Source: Haliclystus octoradiatus
Lineage: Eukaryota; Cnidaria; Staurozoa; Stauromedusae; Haliclystidae
Assembly (NCBI GenBank): GCA_916610825.1
Contig: OU744450.1
Coordinates: 3,870,578-3,934,577 of the forward strand
DNA length: 64,000 nt
Direction: 5' to 3'
The notes beneath the pieces were generated by a model. It was not told the origin of the DNA, did no database searches, and saw only the letters and a program-made list of their open reading frames with translations. Numbering within the stretch: position 1 is the stretch's first letter; the number at the start of each line of letters is the position of its first letter. This document shows positions 47,110 through 62,100 of this stretch, in pieces. The position numbers and the translations under genes are program-made.

Positions 47110-50100
47110 TCAATCTTTCTTTTGGAAACCAGATATAGTCTCATAGGGATTAGGCCTTGGTCTTGGTGGTGGAAGAGGACCTCCATCTTTAGGCCTTGGT
47201 TTAATATCTGGTCTAGGTTGAGCTAAGCTATTATCAGGCACCCAACTTGGTTTTCGATTTACAGGACTCGATTGTGGATGTTTTACATAAATATTCTTCT
47301 GTTTACCTCCATCAACAAGATTTAGTTTACTTCCGACAGCACCACCTGCTGGATTTATTTCCGGTGAAGGCTCGTCATAACCAATCCCCATGGCTCCTTT
47401 CTTTCCGTCGACAGACTCGTATGCGTGTAGCATTTGAGGTAGAGGTAAACCATCTTCTGTTATATAAACTGGATTGGCAACGCCTTCAGTGATACGCCCA
47501 TTATCATATTTGCGTCGGCGTCTTCTTCTCAACGCCACAATCAATATACCTGGTAAAAAAGATATGAATAATTCAAAAATGATTCAATTTAGATTACCTC
47601 AATTATTTTATGTTGGTTATACAATTATATAGTAGTATGTTTGACATGATAATTAGCGTTCTATGCAGGGTGTATTTGAATAGCGTATTTCCGAATTTTT
47701 AATGAATGGCTGTCACCTCAAACATTTGAGGTAACAAGTTGATCCGAGAATTTTAGTCTACAAACATCGAAATTAAGCATAGCTATAGGATAGGATTTAA
47801 CAACTTAGGCAAGACCCACCGGGCAAGACCCGATCCAACCATACTAAACTATCAAAACATTTCTATGGATACGGAAATTATGCAGTGATTCCGATCTTCA
47901 AAAAGTTGAGCAAGGCTATATTTAAAAATAAGACAATAGCATCGAGCTGTCTACCGTCGAATAGCCAATGACAGGGTCCGACAAAAGGTTCTGCCTTCTG
48001 GAATCCTAGAGGCATTTCAACATTTTCTTCTGAATTTTTTGTTGATGATTGACCAATAAATCATTAAAAACATCAATTTCTTTCTGAATTTTGTCTGGCC
48101 TTCCAGGATCTAGGATCCCAGGATCCCTACTTTTGTCGGACCATGCCCAATGAGATCTTGCATTTCAAGAAATTAGAATTGTAGTATGCAAACAACAAAA
48201 CAAAACTAATTATAAAAGCAATTAGATTCCTGTTCTAGCTATGTGTTGATGTGTATGTTTGTAATTGCAGTTTGCAGTTATTATTTGTTGTCTTATGATC
48301 GTGTAATAATAACGTGAAACTTGGAGTACAACCAAAGAATGTGTCTCTCTTGACTTCTCATTATTAAAAAGTACAAAAACATCCACTTTCGGGATCACAA
48401 CTATAATGCGAAATGTCAATCAATGCCATTCAAACTTTTCAGGAAAGACAAAATAGAACATAATGATGAAGTAGTCAACCAGAATGCAGAATAACAAATT
48501 ATATCGAATAGTGCATTCCGGTTGTTTATGACTTAAATTTGAAGGCAACCATTATGTGGAAGAACATATAATGAACTGGACAGCAGCAGCTACTTACAAC
48601 ATAAGGAGAAAATGAGTATTGATCCAAGAACAATGATTGGTATTCCGATGTAATAGACTTCATCATCCTTTTTTGATTTAACAGCCAAAACATTTGTAAA
48701 AGTAATAAATGATTCCGTTGTAGTATTTGGAGTTGTTCGTAGAGGCGGTCGAGTTGTTGTGATAACTATAAAAGAAAGTTTATTTAGTATAATAGATTGA
48801 ATAGTATCTCACAACAACTTATTAAATTTATAAGAGATACATAACTTCAGGCTATCTCTGACAGTGGACAACCTCTGACACTATTCCCATTAACTATAAA
48901 CACTCAAATGTAGACCAAGTTTAGTAACTTATGAATTCTTGCAACCCATCATCCATCGAACCGAGAAAAAATTGTTGTTTCACAATGGCAACACTTAATC
49001 CCTGAACAGATTACAGATCTGAAAATCAAGGCATCACTTTACAAAGCATTGATGCGAAGAATTGAGAGTATTTTATTGAGTTATCATAATCGTCATATTT
49101 ATTCAGAACGTTTTCTTAGGTTACAAACTGTTGGAAAGTGAAAGTTGTCATTAGACACACGTTAACTCATGTGGCATCATAACTCATCAAATCTACTCAT
49201 ATGGCACGGCAAAATTAACGGCGTGCTGTATGACTAACTGAGTTCACAGCTGACGTAACAAGAATGACTTGCAGTTGTTGTGAATGTAGAACAGATGATC
49301 GCGTAGCTCAGAAGTTAGAGCACTGGACCGGATATTCAGAGATCGGTTGGTTCGACTCCCACGCATGGACATGCTTTTCTGCTTCACAATAATTTCCAAG
49401 GTTTTAACTCACTACAGCTTCATTCAAAGGATCGATAACTATGCTATAAGATGTAAGGTCTAGCCAACTATGGTCTAGTTGACAGGAAAACGGACATTTA
49501 CAGATAATAATTTTTGGAGTATGTAACAGAACAATACAAGTAAGCAAAAGTGACTTCTTAAGAACCCAAGTGCTTCATAAAAAGACTCTTGAAAGTATGC
49601 CTGCTTTGGACTTCTTTCATTGTATACGGTAGATCGTTCCACTTGTGACCTGGGACTTATGCGCACCAGCATCTCGATCTGAATGGCGATTGCTCGAATT
49701 TATATAAATGTCATTGTGGCCGTGAGATCTTGTTCTGGTGGTATGCGGCAATTGGAAACAAATTGGAAGCAGAGGAGGAGCAAGTTAAACTTGGTAAAAT
49801 ACCCCTCTTTCAATGTCCTAGCTTGCTTAATATCCCCCATATTAAAGTGATGTCCATTTTCCATAGAACTCTGTAATTTTACTTCGCTCAATATCCCATC
49901 TCATTTGCATCAAAGGGGAGATATTAAGCAAGTTCAACTGTATGCAAGATCAACTATCTAATGAACTAAATTACTCTAAAGTAATATCCATACTTGCAGA
50001 TCAATTTAAAGATGACTTTTATTACCTATGCAGGAATCATTAATCATTTGATAACCATCAAGGCATGAACATGTGTATTGGTCAACAGTTCCAGGAGCCA

Positions 50101-53100
50101 AATTACAATCTTGTTGACATGGATTTTGTGCGAGGCAGATATTCTGTACTAAAATAGACAAAATCAAAAATAACATCACTAATAGACATTATAATATCAT
50201 TCCTTTTGACAAAGTGCAGTGAGTACACATATAAGACGATCACACACGGATAGAAGAAATATATACCCATTACAGATAAGTTAGCATTTATACAATATGA
50301 TTGAGGATCTAATGCTGAAAGTAATAGCTTAGTTATGGTGCATCATGAGTTCTCTATAGAATTATATATATAGCCTGAAATATTTTTTATTAAAAAACAT
50401 TCCAAATACGTCCTTCGCATGTTCATAGTCAACGGCTAATTTGAGTTAAATCAGCAATTGACTGCCACGAGTACTTTTTTACTCAACGCATAATTCCAAC
50501 ATGGAATAGTTTGAATAATGAAGCTGTATCATCTCCATGGAGACTCCATCTGTCCATTCATTTAAATTTTTATTTAATAATGTAGATTAAAAGAAATTCT
50601 GTATAGATTATACCACTCAATGAAGCTGTAACGTTAGTGTAGCTTGCTACCTCTATTTTCCTGGTACATTTCTTTATCTAATGTACAACATACATACAAC
50701 ATACACTACACAAGCATCAATATATAGATAATTCGAAATCAAACTACGTTCGAATCTCGAGACATCCTCGGTGAAAGTGAAAGGCACAAGTGATATTTAT
50801 GTGATAAAGTGATAGTTATTAAACTGAAATTAAGGCGCCTTCGTTTCCTACGATTTGGAACTCACGAAACAGAAAGATACATCTATTTAGTTAAACAAAT
50901 CAAACAAAAACCGAGACCTGGGGGGTAACTCCAGCTCTTCAGGGACGGGGGGATGCTACTTTGGAAAAAGTTCAAGTACCCAAAAAGTTCAAAAACTTCT
51001 GTTGATGCTACCCTAAAATTCGATAAGTTTAAAAATGCTACCCCAAAAATCCAATAGGTTGATTGATTTTAAGAAAATTCCCGAAAATGTGGCAAACTTT
51101 TTGCTAAAATTCCGCTTGAAAAAGTAAAAAAAGGATCCCAAAAGTTCCAAAATTTGAAACGACATACCCAAAAAGTTTTTGCTCAGCTGTAATATGGACA
51201 CCAAAAAAGTGGCACGTCCCCGTATAGCCGTCATATGGGAGTTACCTCCTCCGGGACCGAGACAGTAAAAAGCGGCTTCAAAGTACGGCAATTGGAAATG
51301 TATATATATATATATCATTTATAAAGATTTCATATTATAGGGAATAGTTACGCAAATGAACACTTGGAAAAACTCGCAAATTGTTGTAAACAGTGTATAT
51401 GTAACCTACATGAGCACGTTTTGTTGTCTTGTTGAATACCATAACCAGAATTACAAGAACAAAAAAAACTGCCATGAAAGTTATTACAGCTTTGTTCGCA
51501 CTGATGATTTGATAGGCATTCATCAAAATCTATAAGAAACGAACAAGACAGTGTTAGTATAGTTCATTAATTTGAATTCAACGGAAACACCATGGAGTCA
51601 ATGATCCTGATTATGCATGAATAGACTATTATTCGATGTCATTGGCATCATCCTACACGAAATCAATATCGGTCAACAGATGTATGAAAAAGTTCACTCT
51701 GTACTTGTTCCATCCGGGGGGAGGGTTACTTTAATATTTTAGACGATGTGTGCCATTTTCAAAAATTGGGGAAACCCCGAAAATTTCTCAGCAAGTGAGG
51801 ACGGAGACCCTAAAATTTCATCATCATTTTACGAGTAAAATAAAAATTTTAAAAATCTCTAAATTGACACCTTAAATTTCACAAGAATTTGGAATGACGC
51901 ACTCCTTAAAAATGGCACGTCACCGTATAGCCAATGTATAGAAGTCCCCCCGAGTGTTGTATGCAAATGTTGTGTAAGATAGCGTTGTGATCTAATCAAG
52001 GAAGAACTCGATTTGGCTCTGAGAGAGATTGAGGTTGAGTTTGTTTATAATTCTTCATGTCATATGTGTTGCTGTTGCAATTTTCACTTATCCGTAAACA
52101 GGATAAGTTTGAAATCCTTTTCATTGAGGTTGTTTGTTAATAGACCAGCATTCTGAAGCAGATTTGCATTTTACTGCCAGTTAAGACCTTCTTGCTATGA
52201 ACCAGTAGGACCCCTGCTAAGGATTGAACCAAAGCGTGTGACCAAGAAGATCCAAAGTCCTAATTGTAGACAAAAAATGGGCATTTTTTCAGAATTGAAA
52301 AGACTTTTCCATATTTTGGAGCGTCAGTACTTTAATACTGTCGTAAAGCTGACTTTGCTATTTATTAAGACCTTGATAGCTAGTAAGCACATTAACGACG
52401 GCCAAACTGGAACAAATTAATCCTGCTATCGCAAGATCAGATGGAGCCTCGATATGGCTATCTTCGTTACCACTTAAATCTGAGAACTTCAACCTCACAA
52501 AAAGAGAATTCTTTGATGCCATTGCTCTTCGTTATGGCTGGCAACTACAAAGACTCCCAGATGAATGTATCTGCCATGCAAAGTTCAACGTAGATCACGC
52601 GCTATCATGCAAAGTTGGTGGTTTTGTGTTGTTGAGGCACAATGAGCTAGTTAACGTAACAGCTGACCTTCTCTCTACTGTTTGCAAAGATGTGAGGAAA
52701 GAGCCAGCACTGCAAACAACTCCATCAAGCACGGACGAGTTACGTGCTGACATCTGTGCCCGGGGCTTCTGGCAGAGGTTGCAAAGAGCACTCATGGATG
52801 TTAGGATTTTCTATCCTTTCGCTCCTAGCTACAGAAACCAGACCCTGAAATCATCAATGAAATCAATGGAGTCCATCAAGAAAAGAAAATACAACGAAAG
52901 AATCCTTAACCAAGAGCACGGGTCATTCACCCCTTTAATCTTTACAACAAATGGTGGAATGAGTAGAGAAACCCATCAATTCTACAGAGGACTGAGTGAC
53001 ATGATCTCTGAAAAACATGGTCTACCTTTTGGTGAAACTTCTGCCTGGGTTAAGCGCAAAATCTGCTTCAGCTTACTCCGCACCACTATCATCTGCATCC

Positions 53101-56100
53101 GAGGTTCATGATCCCGCAAACATCAAATTCCAGACGGCGACCTTAGTGATCTGCAGCTTGTCAATGCAGGATCCAGTATTGTATAACTATTAATAAATAT
53201 TGCGCAAATTAATAATCTATTTATCTAATGTACATATTACTTATTACAAATTATATCTAAGTTAAATTAGCTGCAATGACAATAGCTAACATTTTCATCA
53301 ATAGTTTACTACAACCTGTATATTCCATATTTTAAATTATATTCTTCAGTATTTGTTTAGAAAAAAAAAAAAAAAAAAAAATTAATCCTGCTATTGTTAT
53401 GAGAGTAAAATGATTGAGAGCGATAAAATAACATCCACTCTCGTAGAGATTTCAAAACGGAGTCAAACGTAATTAATAAAATGAAGGGCAATACACAGGG
53501 GAAAGGGGAAGTCGATATTAGTCTAATTATGGTAATACGCATTAGCATAACACTATACGACGAATACCTCCGAATATAAACGATTTCCAATATTTCGTCT
53601 TGAAATTGCCCGAAATATGAGTTAAATATTTCACTGGCGGGGTGTCACACTATACGGCCGTACGTACAATACTATACTCATTCCCTGTTAATATTCAAAA
53701 TGTTACATCACCTGAACATGTTCTTCCATTTGTATCAAGAATAAGACCAGTTCCGCATGAGCATTCGTATGTTCCATTCAAATTTTTGCAAGTTTTTTGA
53801 CACCCACCATTTTCAACATCACATTCATCGACATCTGTAAAATAGAATAGAAACCTGTATAAAGCAGCCATCCATTGGACGTAGATAGATTGACGATTGT
53901 GTGCAGGTGGTCTATACATACAGGGTTGATACAGATAGAAAATAATATTTACAGGACTGTAAATAATGAGTTTGATTTTATGCTTCTTTCTATTTCTATT
54001 ATTATTATAAGTCCTAATATATCACAGGCAGAGCCATCTATTTACAAGAGTTGGGACACTCATGCCATTTTTGTTTTTTGGCCTGGACCCGAGCACGTTT
54101 TTAACAGCAGTGCGCATGTGCAAGAGAAAGTTGTGGTTTTTCAACCATTTTGGAACTGTGTGAAATGGTTTGCGATCGTTTAACATGATACAAGAGTAAT
54201 ATAACCATCTATTAGTTGTCTTTCTCCATATTTATTTGCTGGACTCTCAAAATATGAATAAAATTTACTTCAATGTATACTTTCTTATCGATCTCTTCAG
54301 CATGTTGCTCGAGAGTAAGTCAGATCAATGCTATTGGAATTGCTAAATGGACAAGGAGTTTGTGGAGTATGGACTACATCTCTTACTCTCTTACGCTTAT
54401 TCTTTGCAGTCAAATGCAACTTTTTTCTAGTTCTTGTCCCCAGTTGGAATAGTAAACAATATTTTATTTCGATTACTATTTCGTCTATTAACACAACAAT
54501 TAATAATTTAATAGCCTTTGTTTGTTTTCACCGATAAAAGTTGTATTTTTCCGCGCGCTTCGTTTAAAACAGGAAACCTGGTGCCAAAAAAACAAGAACC
54601 CTGGTGCCGAAAGTACGAAAATGGCGTCCAAAAAATCACGTGAATGGCATCTGTCCAATAGGAGACGATAGCGGCACATGAAAGCGTGTCCCAACTCTTG
54701 TAAATAGATGGCTCTGATCACAGGAGGATTAGCTCAGATGGCAGAGCAACCGAACTTCAGATCGATCATATCTGATCGACTGTGGTTCAAATACCCCTCA
54801 GGTCAACTCAGCCTTAACTTTATCTGAAACATCAAATGAGTACCATCTAAGGATGGCGGATGGAATGGTGGCCCAGAGGGAATTGCATTGTGAGTAGCTG
54901 CGGCGCATCGTTGCGCATTGACAATCAAGACCTATCTGCCATGAAATCTGTTGAAATTGATCTGCAGTGTCGCGGCTGAGATCAACAAAGAGCGTTTAAA
55001 ATCATTGCTCTCAGCGAAAAAAGCCACTCATCTAGAAATAGAGGAGTGGTACGGGTGCCTTCGGTAGGGCAACACCATCTACATTACTTTACTTATAAGT
55101 CCTAATAGATATATTACCTTGACAACAATTGTTTCCACGGTAACCAGTCCCAGTACAACTACAAACATTCGGTGAAACGCAGACTCCTGTTCCACATCCT
55201 CCTTCACAGATTGCTAAAGGAAAGAAAATCACAACACACAGTCAACAACAGAATATTTTTTTTTCTTTTTGGGATTTATCATTTTTCCACAAACTCGCTT
55301 GCAGCTTTTTTTCACCGGGGTGGTTGGTTAATTTGTTAGTATTTTTTTGAAACTTGTGTGCGTTTAATAGCCGGATGCCCTTCCTGACGCCAACCTAGCG
55401 GGCCGCCAACCCTGCGGGCCGTGGTCCAACGCCCTAGCCACTACACCAAGGCAGCAAACAGACTGATCAGATCTTATAATTATGGTATTTTCATCCGGGG
55501 GTAACTTCCTTACTTTTGGTATACGGGGACGTTCAAATATTAAAGGGTACCATTTTAAAAATCCCAAAAAAATCATTAGGGTATGCTTAGTCATGAAAAT
55601 TTTTTGAGGTATCCTTTTGACGCTCTTGCAATTTTTTCATTTTGCAAAACAAATGTTGTCTATGAATTATATTTTTTTCATTTGTTTGGTTGAATCTGTC
55701 ATTCATAAAAATATATTTGGGGTATCTTTTTTCATCATGTGGAAAATTGTTATGGTCATTCAGCCAAAGTTCCATTTGAACGACACAATCGAAGCGCAAT
55801 GGAAGTTACCCCCCTGATATTTTTAATGAGAATGTCAGGTTATTCATGACAGAAGATATAACCTTCCAGGATAATCATGCTGCCGGATAAAAACAACTTT
55901 TAAAGTTGGTGGAATGATCCCATGGAATGTCCCAGAAGGAATTGCATTGTTAAGAGCTATGGTTCACCAATGAATCTTGACATTCGATGCCTGTTATCCC
56001 ATGAAATTTGTTGAAATTTATGATATGCAATGCAATGACTGAGATCGAGAATGTTGAACGATAATGTTGTGCTCGTGTTAAAATATAAGATGAAATTTAC

Positions 56101-59100
56101 ACTGAGATACAATTATAGTTGTAATTTAGAGAATTGCACACAGTGAAACCTGTATATAACAGCCATCTATGAGAGGCAGATAAATTGACCATTATAGACA
56201 GGTGGCCTTAATATACAGGTTTGATTTGATTCAATAGAAAATACTATTTCAGACATTGCAAGATTGACCACTATAGACAGGTGGCCGCTTTATAGAGTTG
56301 ACCGTTATAACAGGTTCAACTGTAATTTGAATAACAAAAGCAAATATGAAGAATGTGCAATCATATATAATGTACATACTCTCTGTGCATTCTCTTCCCA
56401 CTTGATTGTAACCGGGGCAACAAAAATGCTCTATTCTTCGTCGTGAGACATAAACAGTTTGTACAAATCTCCAAGAAACCATTCTAAAAACAAATGTAAT
56501 TAATAATCAATGAATAATTGGGGTTTTTACGAGTTTTGTTAATTGCTTTGTAAGCCACATGATGAAAAAGATACCTCAAATATATTTTAATGAATGACTG
56601 ATTCAATCAAAACAGATGAAAAAAAAAATTCATAGGCAAAATTTGTTTTTCAGAATGAAAAAAGTGCAAAAGCGTCAAAAGGATACCTCAAAAATTTTCA
56701 TGACTAAGCATACCTTAAAATTTTTCTGGATTTCGGAAAAGGTAACCTTTAATATTTGAACGTTCCAGTACACCAAAAGTATGGAAGTCATCGCCCCCCT
56801 GGTTTGTAAGATAGGAAAATTACTCATTAAAGCTTCATTTAATTCAAAATAGTTTGATCTTCAATATTTTATTGTATTTAGGGGTTATAGAGACTGACAC
56901 GGGTGTTTTGGTTACGAATAAATGCGCGAGTTGGCTGTATAATGATTGAGAAATTGTATAAGCCACCGAGACCGCCGAGTATGATCAATAAAGTTCAAAT
57001 TCTAGTAATATCAAGGTGCTTATATTGTCTTTGCTGTTTCAATAGTGCTCAATGCCATAAATGCAGAGCTGTTTAATAATTAATAAACAAACAAATCAAA
57101 GATATTCACTTTATACTACTATTAGTTTCAAGCCAAGGCGATGATCAGGCAATTTAATCTGTTCAAAATTCTAAAAACTTCAAATTTTAAATATATCTGT
57201 TTTTATCAGAAATTCAAAAAGTTCGAAAGAATAAAAGTCACAAACAGTGGTAAAAGTATTTGTAATCGGTCCAATGACATGTAATTAGACAGTTAAGGCC
57301 AAAACCAGGAAATAGTTACAAAATGATTGACAATGATGTCTGAACTGAAGTTTTCAGTAAAATGATAGTGTGTGTGGCTAAATTTTGCAATGAATAATTA
57401 AAAGTATTATAGAATAAAACAACATTGGAACTATATTTTGAAAATGAATGTACATGTTTTTTACTTATTATGAAGCCAAATTCGCTGGCGAAGTTTTCTT
57501 ATGTTGTTGTTGTTTATTTGTCAAAAATACTGACCGGATTTTATAGGAAAGTAAAACTTCCATTTACATATATCCTTTAAATACATAAAGAAAGCATAAA
57601 ATTAAAATGTGTTAATTGTGTTAATTATTATATATTTAGTAGTTCATATAGATTGTTAATTAACTTTGTGTAAGGCATTTTATCAGATCGCTTTTGATTC
57701 TCCTTAATTCCAAAGAATCAATATTGAAATACTTCAAACGAGTTTGATATGTTTGACCGTAAATGTGTTTGATGTGGCATACATGCCTGATAAATGTTCT
57801 TTGAACCTTTTCAATGCTAATGATATCTTTAATTAAATATGGTGACCATACAGGAGACACTGATTCTAAAAGTGGTCTCACGTACACACTGTATGCTTTC
57901 ATTAAAACATCAGCATCTCTACTGGAGAAACATTTTCTTATTAGGAATGACCTAGACTTGGCCTTTGCAGTAATCATAGCGCAATGAGCTGAAGGCTTGA
58001 GGTCGGTAGTGAATACAACTCCCAGGTCTTTTATTCTATTTACTGTTCTCAGTTCTTTTTCTTCCGAGTTGTAAATCTGTTGCTGAACGTTGACATTTCC
58101 AAAGGAAAATACGCAACATTTGTGAAAAGCTAGACATAACTGCCATGTTTGCGCCCATGTAACAACTTTATGTAATGCTCTCTGTAGATTTAGATTTGGC
58201 TCTGATCTTGTAGAAAAGATTTTTGCGTCGTCTGCGAACAATTTGATATGACATTCGTCCTCAAGGCAACTTACAATGTCATTAATAAATATAATAAACA
58301 ATAGAGGGCCAAGTACGGCGCCCTGGGGTACATCGCTGTCAACATTTAAAGAATTAGAATAGACATTTTCAATACAAACAGATTGAGTGCGACCAGATAA
58401 AAATGATGATATCCATTTGATGAGCTCGAATTGTATACCATATGCGTTGAGCTTGATAACTAGCTTATTGTGCGAAACGGTATCAAAAGCTTTACTAAAG
58501 TCCAAATATATTGTATCCGTTAATAATTTATTGTTCATTGCTTTAGACCAAATGTTAAGAGTAGATAACAGCTGTGTGCACGTCGAGCGACGTTCTAAAA
58601 ATCCGTGCTGCTCTCTGGAGAGAAGGCCATGTTTCAAAAAATACTGTTTCATTTGTTTTGAGATAATCGATTCCATCACCTTGCATGTTACACAAGTCAA
58701 CGAAACCGGGCGACAGTTTTGACATAATGAGGATTTTCCTGTTTTAAGACTGGTATTACAAATGCTGTTTTCCATATAGATGGCAGTTGACCAGACTGCA
58801 TAGACGATTCAAATAATATGGATAAAGGTAAAGTAATATCGTTAGCAATAGACTTGAGAAAGATAGCTGGATATCCATCAGGAGATGCAGACGCTTTATT
58901 TGGTAAGGCAAGTAACTCCTTAAGAATATTCTTTTGAGAGAAATTGATATATGACAAAGATGTAGTACTAACATTGACCTGTTGCAAAAATTCAGGATTG
59001 TTCCCATCATCCTGGGTAAAGACAGTAGCAAAATAATTATTAAAAAGTTCAACTTTATCACTGATATCAGTTACCTTTTCTCCTATTTCATTTTGTACAG

Positions 59101-62100
59101 CAGGTATCGAAGGATGAGATTGTAGTTTACTATTTACAAATGAATAAAATCGGGAAAGAGAAACTTCCTCCAGAAGACTTTTTTCACGTTGAATATTGAA
59201 TTCTTTTACTGCCTTCTCATACTCTTTCGATGCATTTTTAAAATCGGTATTTGATACGACAGAATTCCTGTAAGCCAGGCGTTTCCTTAGAGCAAGAGAG
59301 CGAATTGTCTTTGGATACTTAAATTTTCTATTCTTAGTCAAAGGAACAAAGTTATGAATACAGTAATCAAATATTTCAGAAATTATAATCCAAAAAGATT
59401 TAACATCACCATGGCAACTTTTCGATAAATATATCCAGTTTATATCTTTCAAAATCATTGAAATATTATAATAGTCTGCATTCCTGAAATTTCGCTTAGC
59501 ATGATTAACTTTAGAATATGATGATGTAGGGATTTGAACGGAAAATTCTACAGATTTGTAATCACATGTGTCTGTTAAAGGTTCAACAATTTCATGCTTG
59601 GTAATTAAAGCTGGCTCAGACGTTAAAAGAAGGTCCAAAATGTTATTCAATCGCGTGAGGACTTGTTATTATTTTCTTTAGGTTATTTCTTGTGACAGCG
59701 TTAACAAAGACATCATGACAGTTGCCCCCGTAACTAAGAGGAATGCCCCATTCAATAGATGGGTAATTAAAATCTCCAATGTAAAAACAAGGGAAAACAC
59801 ACTGTGAACAAAAATCAAAAAACGAACCGATGATCTCTGTATCAATAATAGAAATAGCTTTTGAAGGTGGATTGTAAGAACATGCCATTCGATATTTTTG
59901 ATGAGCTGACAATCTTATGTCAATAACCAAACTCTCAAGATTGTCAAACTTCGACGGTAATTCTAATATCGCATAACGAATGTTCTCCTTAATAAAAAAA
60001 ATAGCTCCGCTACGCTCGGACTCATGGTGAATAATATAATAATCAAAATGAACCAATTGAAATCAAATTCAATAGAATATTAAATCAATCAAATCATCAT
60101 GCAAAGAAAAATCAAATCAAATCAAATTCAAAAAAGTAAATCAATCCAATCGAATGATATAAAAATCAGATCAAATAAAAAAATCAACTTCAATCAAATA
60201 AAATAAATTATAACAATATCCAAATATTATAATAATATAAAGAAAAATATTTTCCAAATAATAAATCAAAGAAAAAAGAAAAAAAGAAAAAAAAAAATAG
60301 CTCCGCTACGCTCGGACTCATGGTGAATAATATAATAATCAATTAAACCAATCAATCAATCGAGTTTCATAGAGTTCTCTTTCGAAAAAGTTTACAAGAC
60401 ATTATCTTCCTTGCCCACAAAAGTATCTCGAACACCAGATGACTACCCACCAATATTTTTCAAAGCAATAGCCTCTGAACTTACTATTCCTTTATCTATG
60501 TTATTTGAATTGTCATTAAAACCGGCATCCTACCTGATATCTGGAAACAAGCATTAGTTTCGCCAATTTTTAAGAAAGGTGACGTAGCTTCCCGTAGTAA
60601 TTATCGACCCATATCGTTAACCTGCATCTGTTGCAAAGTTATGGAACGTATCATTGTAGATGACCTACTAGTTTATTTAAATGAAAACAATATTTTATCT
60701 GATCGACAGTATGGCTTTCTCAGAAAGCGTTCTACTTGTAGTCAACTGTTAAAGACTTTAAATGATTGGTATGATTCAATTAACAAACGCTCACGTGTCG
60801 ATGTTGTATATATAGACTTTGCTAAAGCATTTGACACTGTTACACATTCAAAACTCTTAGCCAAATTAGAATCTTACGGCATCAAATACGAACTTTTTGA
60901 ATGGATTAAATCCTTTCTTTCTGGTCGTTCGCAAAGCGTCATTGTATCTGATGAAATCTCAAGTTCTCTCCCAGTTTCCAGTGGTGTCTCACAGGGTTCT
61001 GTGTTAGGACCGCTACTTTTTTTACTTTATGTTAATGATATTGAGAGCTGTTGGATGGTTTGTGCGAAGTGCGTCTGTTTGCAGACGATGCAAAATTTTT
61101 TATCGCTCGAAATGATTCTTCCCCTGTCAATGCACTCACAACATCGTTAGATAAATTTACAACATGGGCCGAAAGCTGGCAACTGAGAATTGCTTATGAT
61201 AAATGTAGTACAATATCCTTTGGTACATCCAACGCAAGTGAGCTTGATTATTTCCTCGGGAGTAACAAACTGAAGCAAACAGGAAAACTTCGTGACCTTG
61301 GCCTCATCATTACTTCAGATCTTAAATTTTCTACTCATTGTTCTTCTATCTCCGCTAAAGCTAAAACAAGATCTTACCTTCTACTGAAATGCTTTACCTC
61401 ACGCAATGCACAATTACTTATTAAAGCCTATACTACCTATGTACGACCTCTATTAGAAAAAGACACCCAACTATGGAGTCCTTATTTACAAAAAGACATT
61501 GATTTGATTGAATCAACTCAAAGACGTTTTACTAAATATGTGTGTTCTAGAGCAAGATTAAAAGATAATGGTTATCACAGTCGTTTGGCCCTGTTTGAAA
61601 TTGAATCTTTAGAAATCCGTAGAATTAAATTTGATTTATGCATGGTGTACAAAATTATAAATCATCTAATTGACTTTCCTGATAACATTTTTATAAAACG
61701 AAACATAAGTAAACTTAGAGGACATTCTATGCGATTCGTTGCACGTTCAATACCTGTAAATAATTCAATTTTTTATTCCTTTTTTTATCGCATAATTCCA
61801 TTATGGAATCAGTTACCGGATGAAGTAGTGACTTCTTCCTCCTTAATAACCTTTAATTCAAAATTACATAAGATTGATTTAGATTGCTATTTGAAGCACT
61901 CTCATTAGGCTGCACATCAGTGCAAATTATATTACTATATAATTTCCCTTTGCTTGCCTGTACAAAAAATTACCATTTATGGTTTATTTTTTTTGCAAAT
62001 ATATGAAATGAAAAAATGAAATGAAATAATCAATCAAATAATCAATCAAATTCAATAGAATTTCAAATCAATCAAATCATCATGCAAAGAAAAATAAAAT

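Noticed and set aside
49299-49372. Functional tRNA gene
   Set aside because: Box A and B are good, but the acceptor ends do not pair and the anticodon loop lacks U33.
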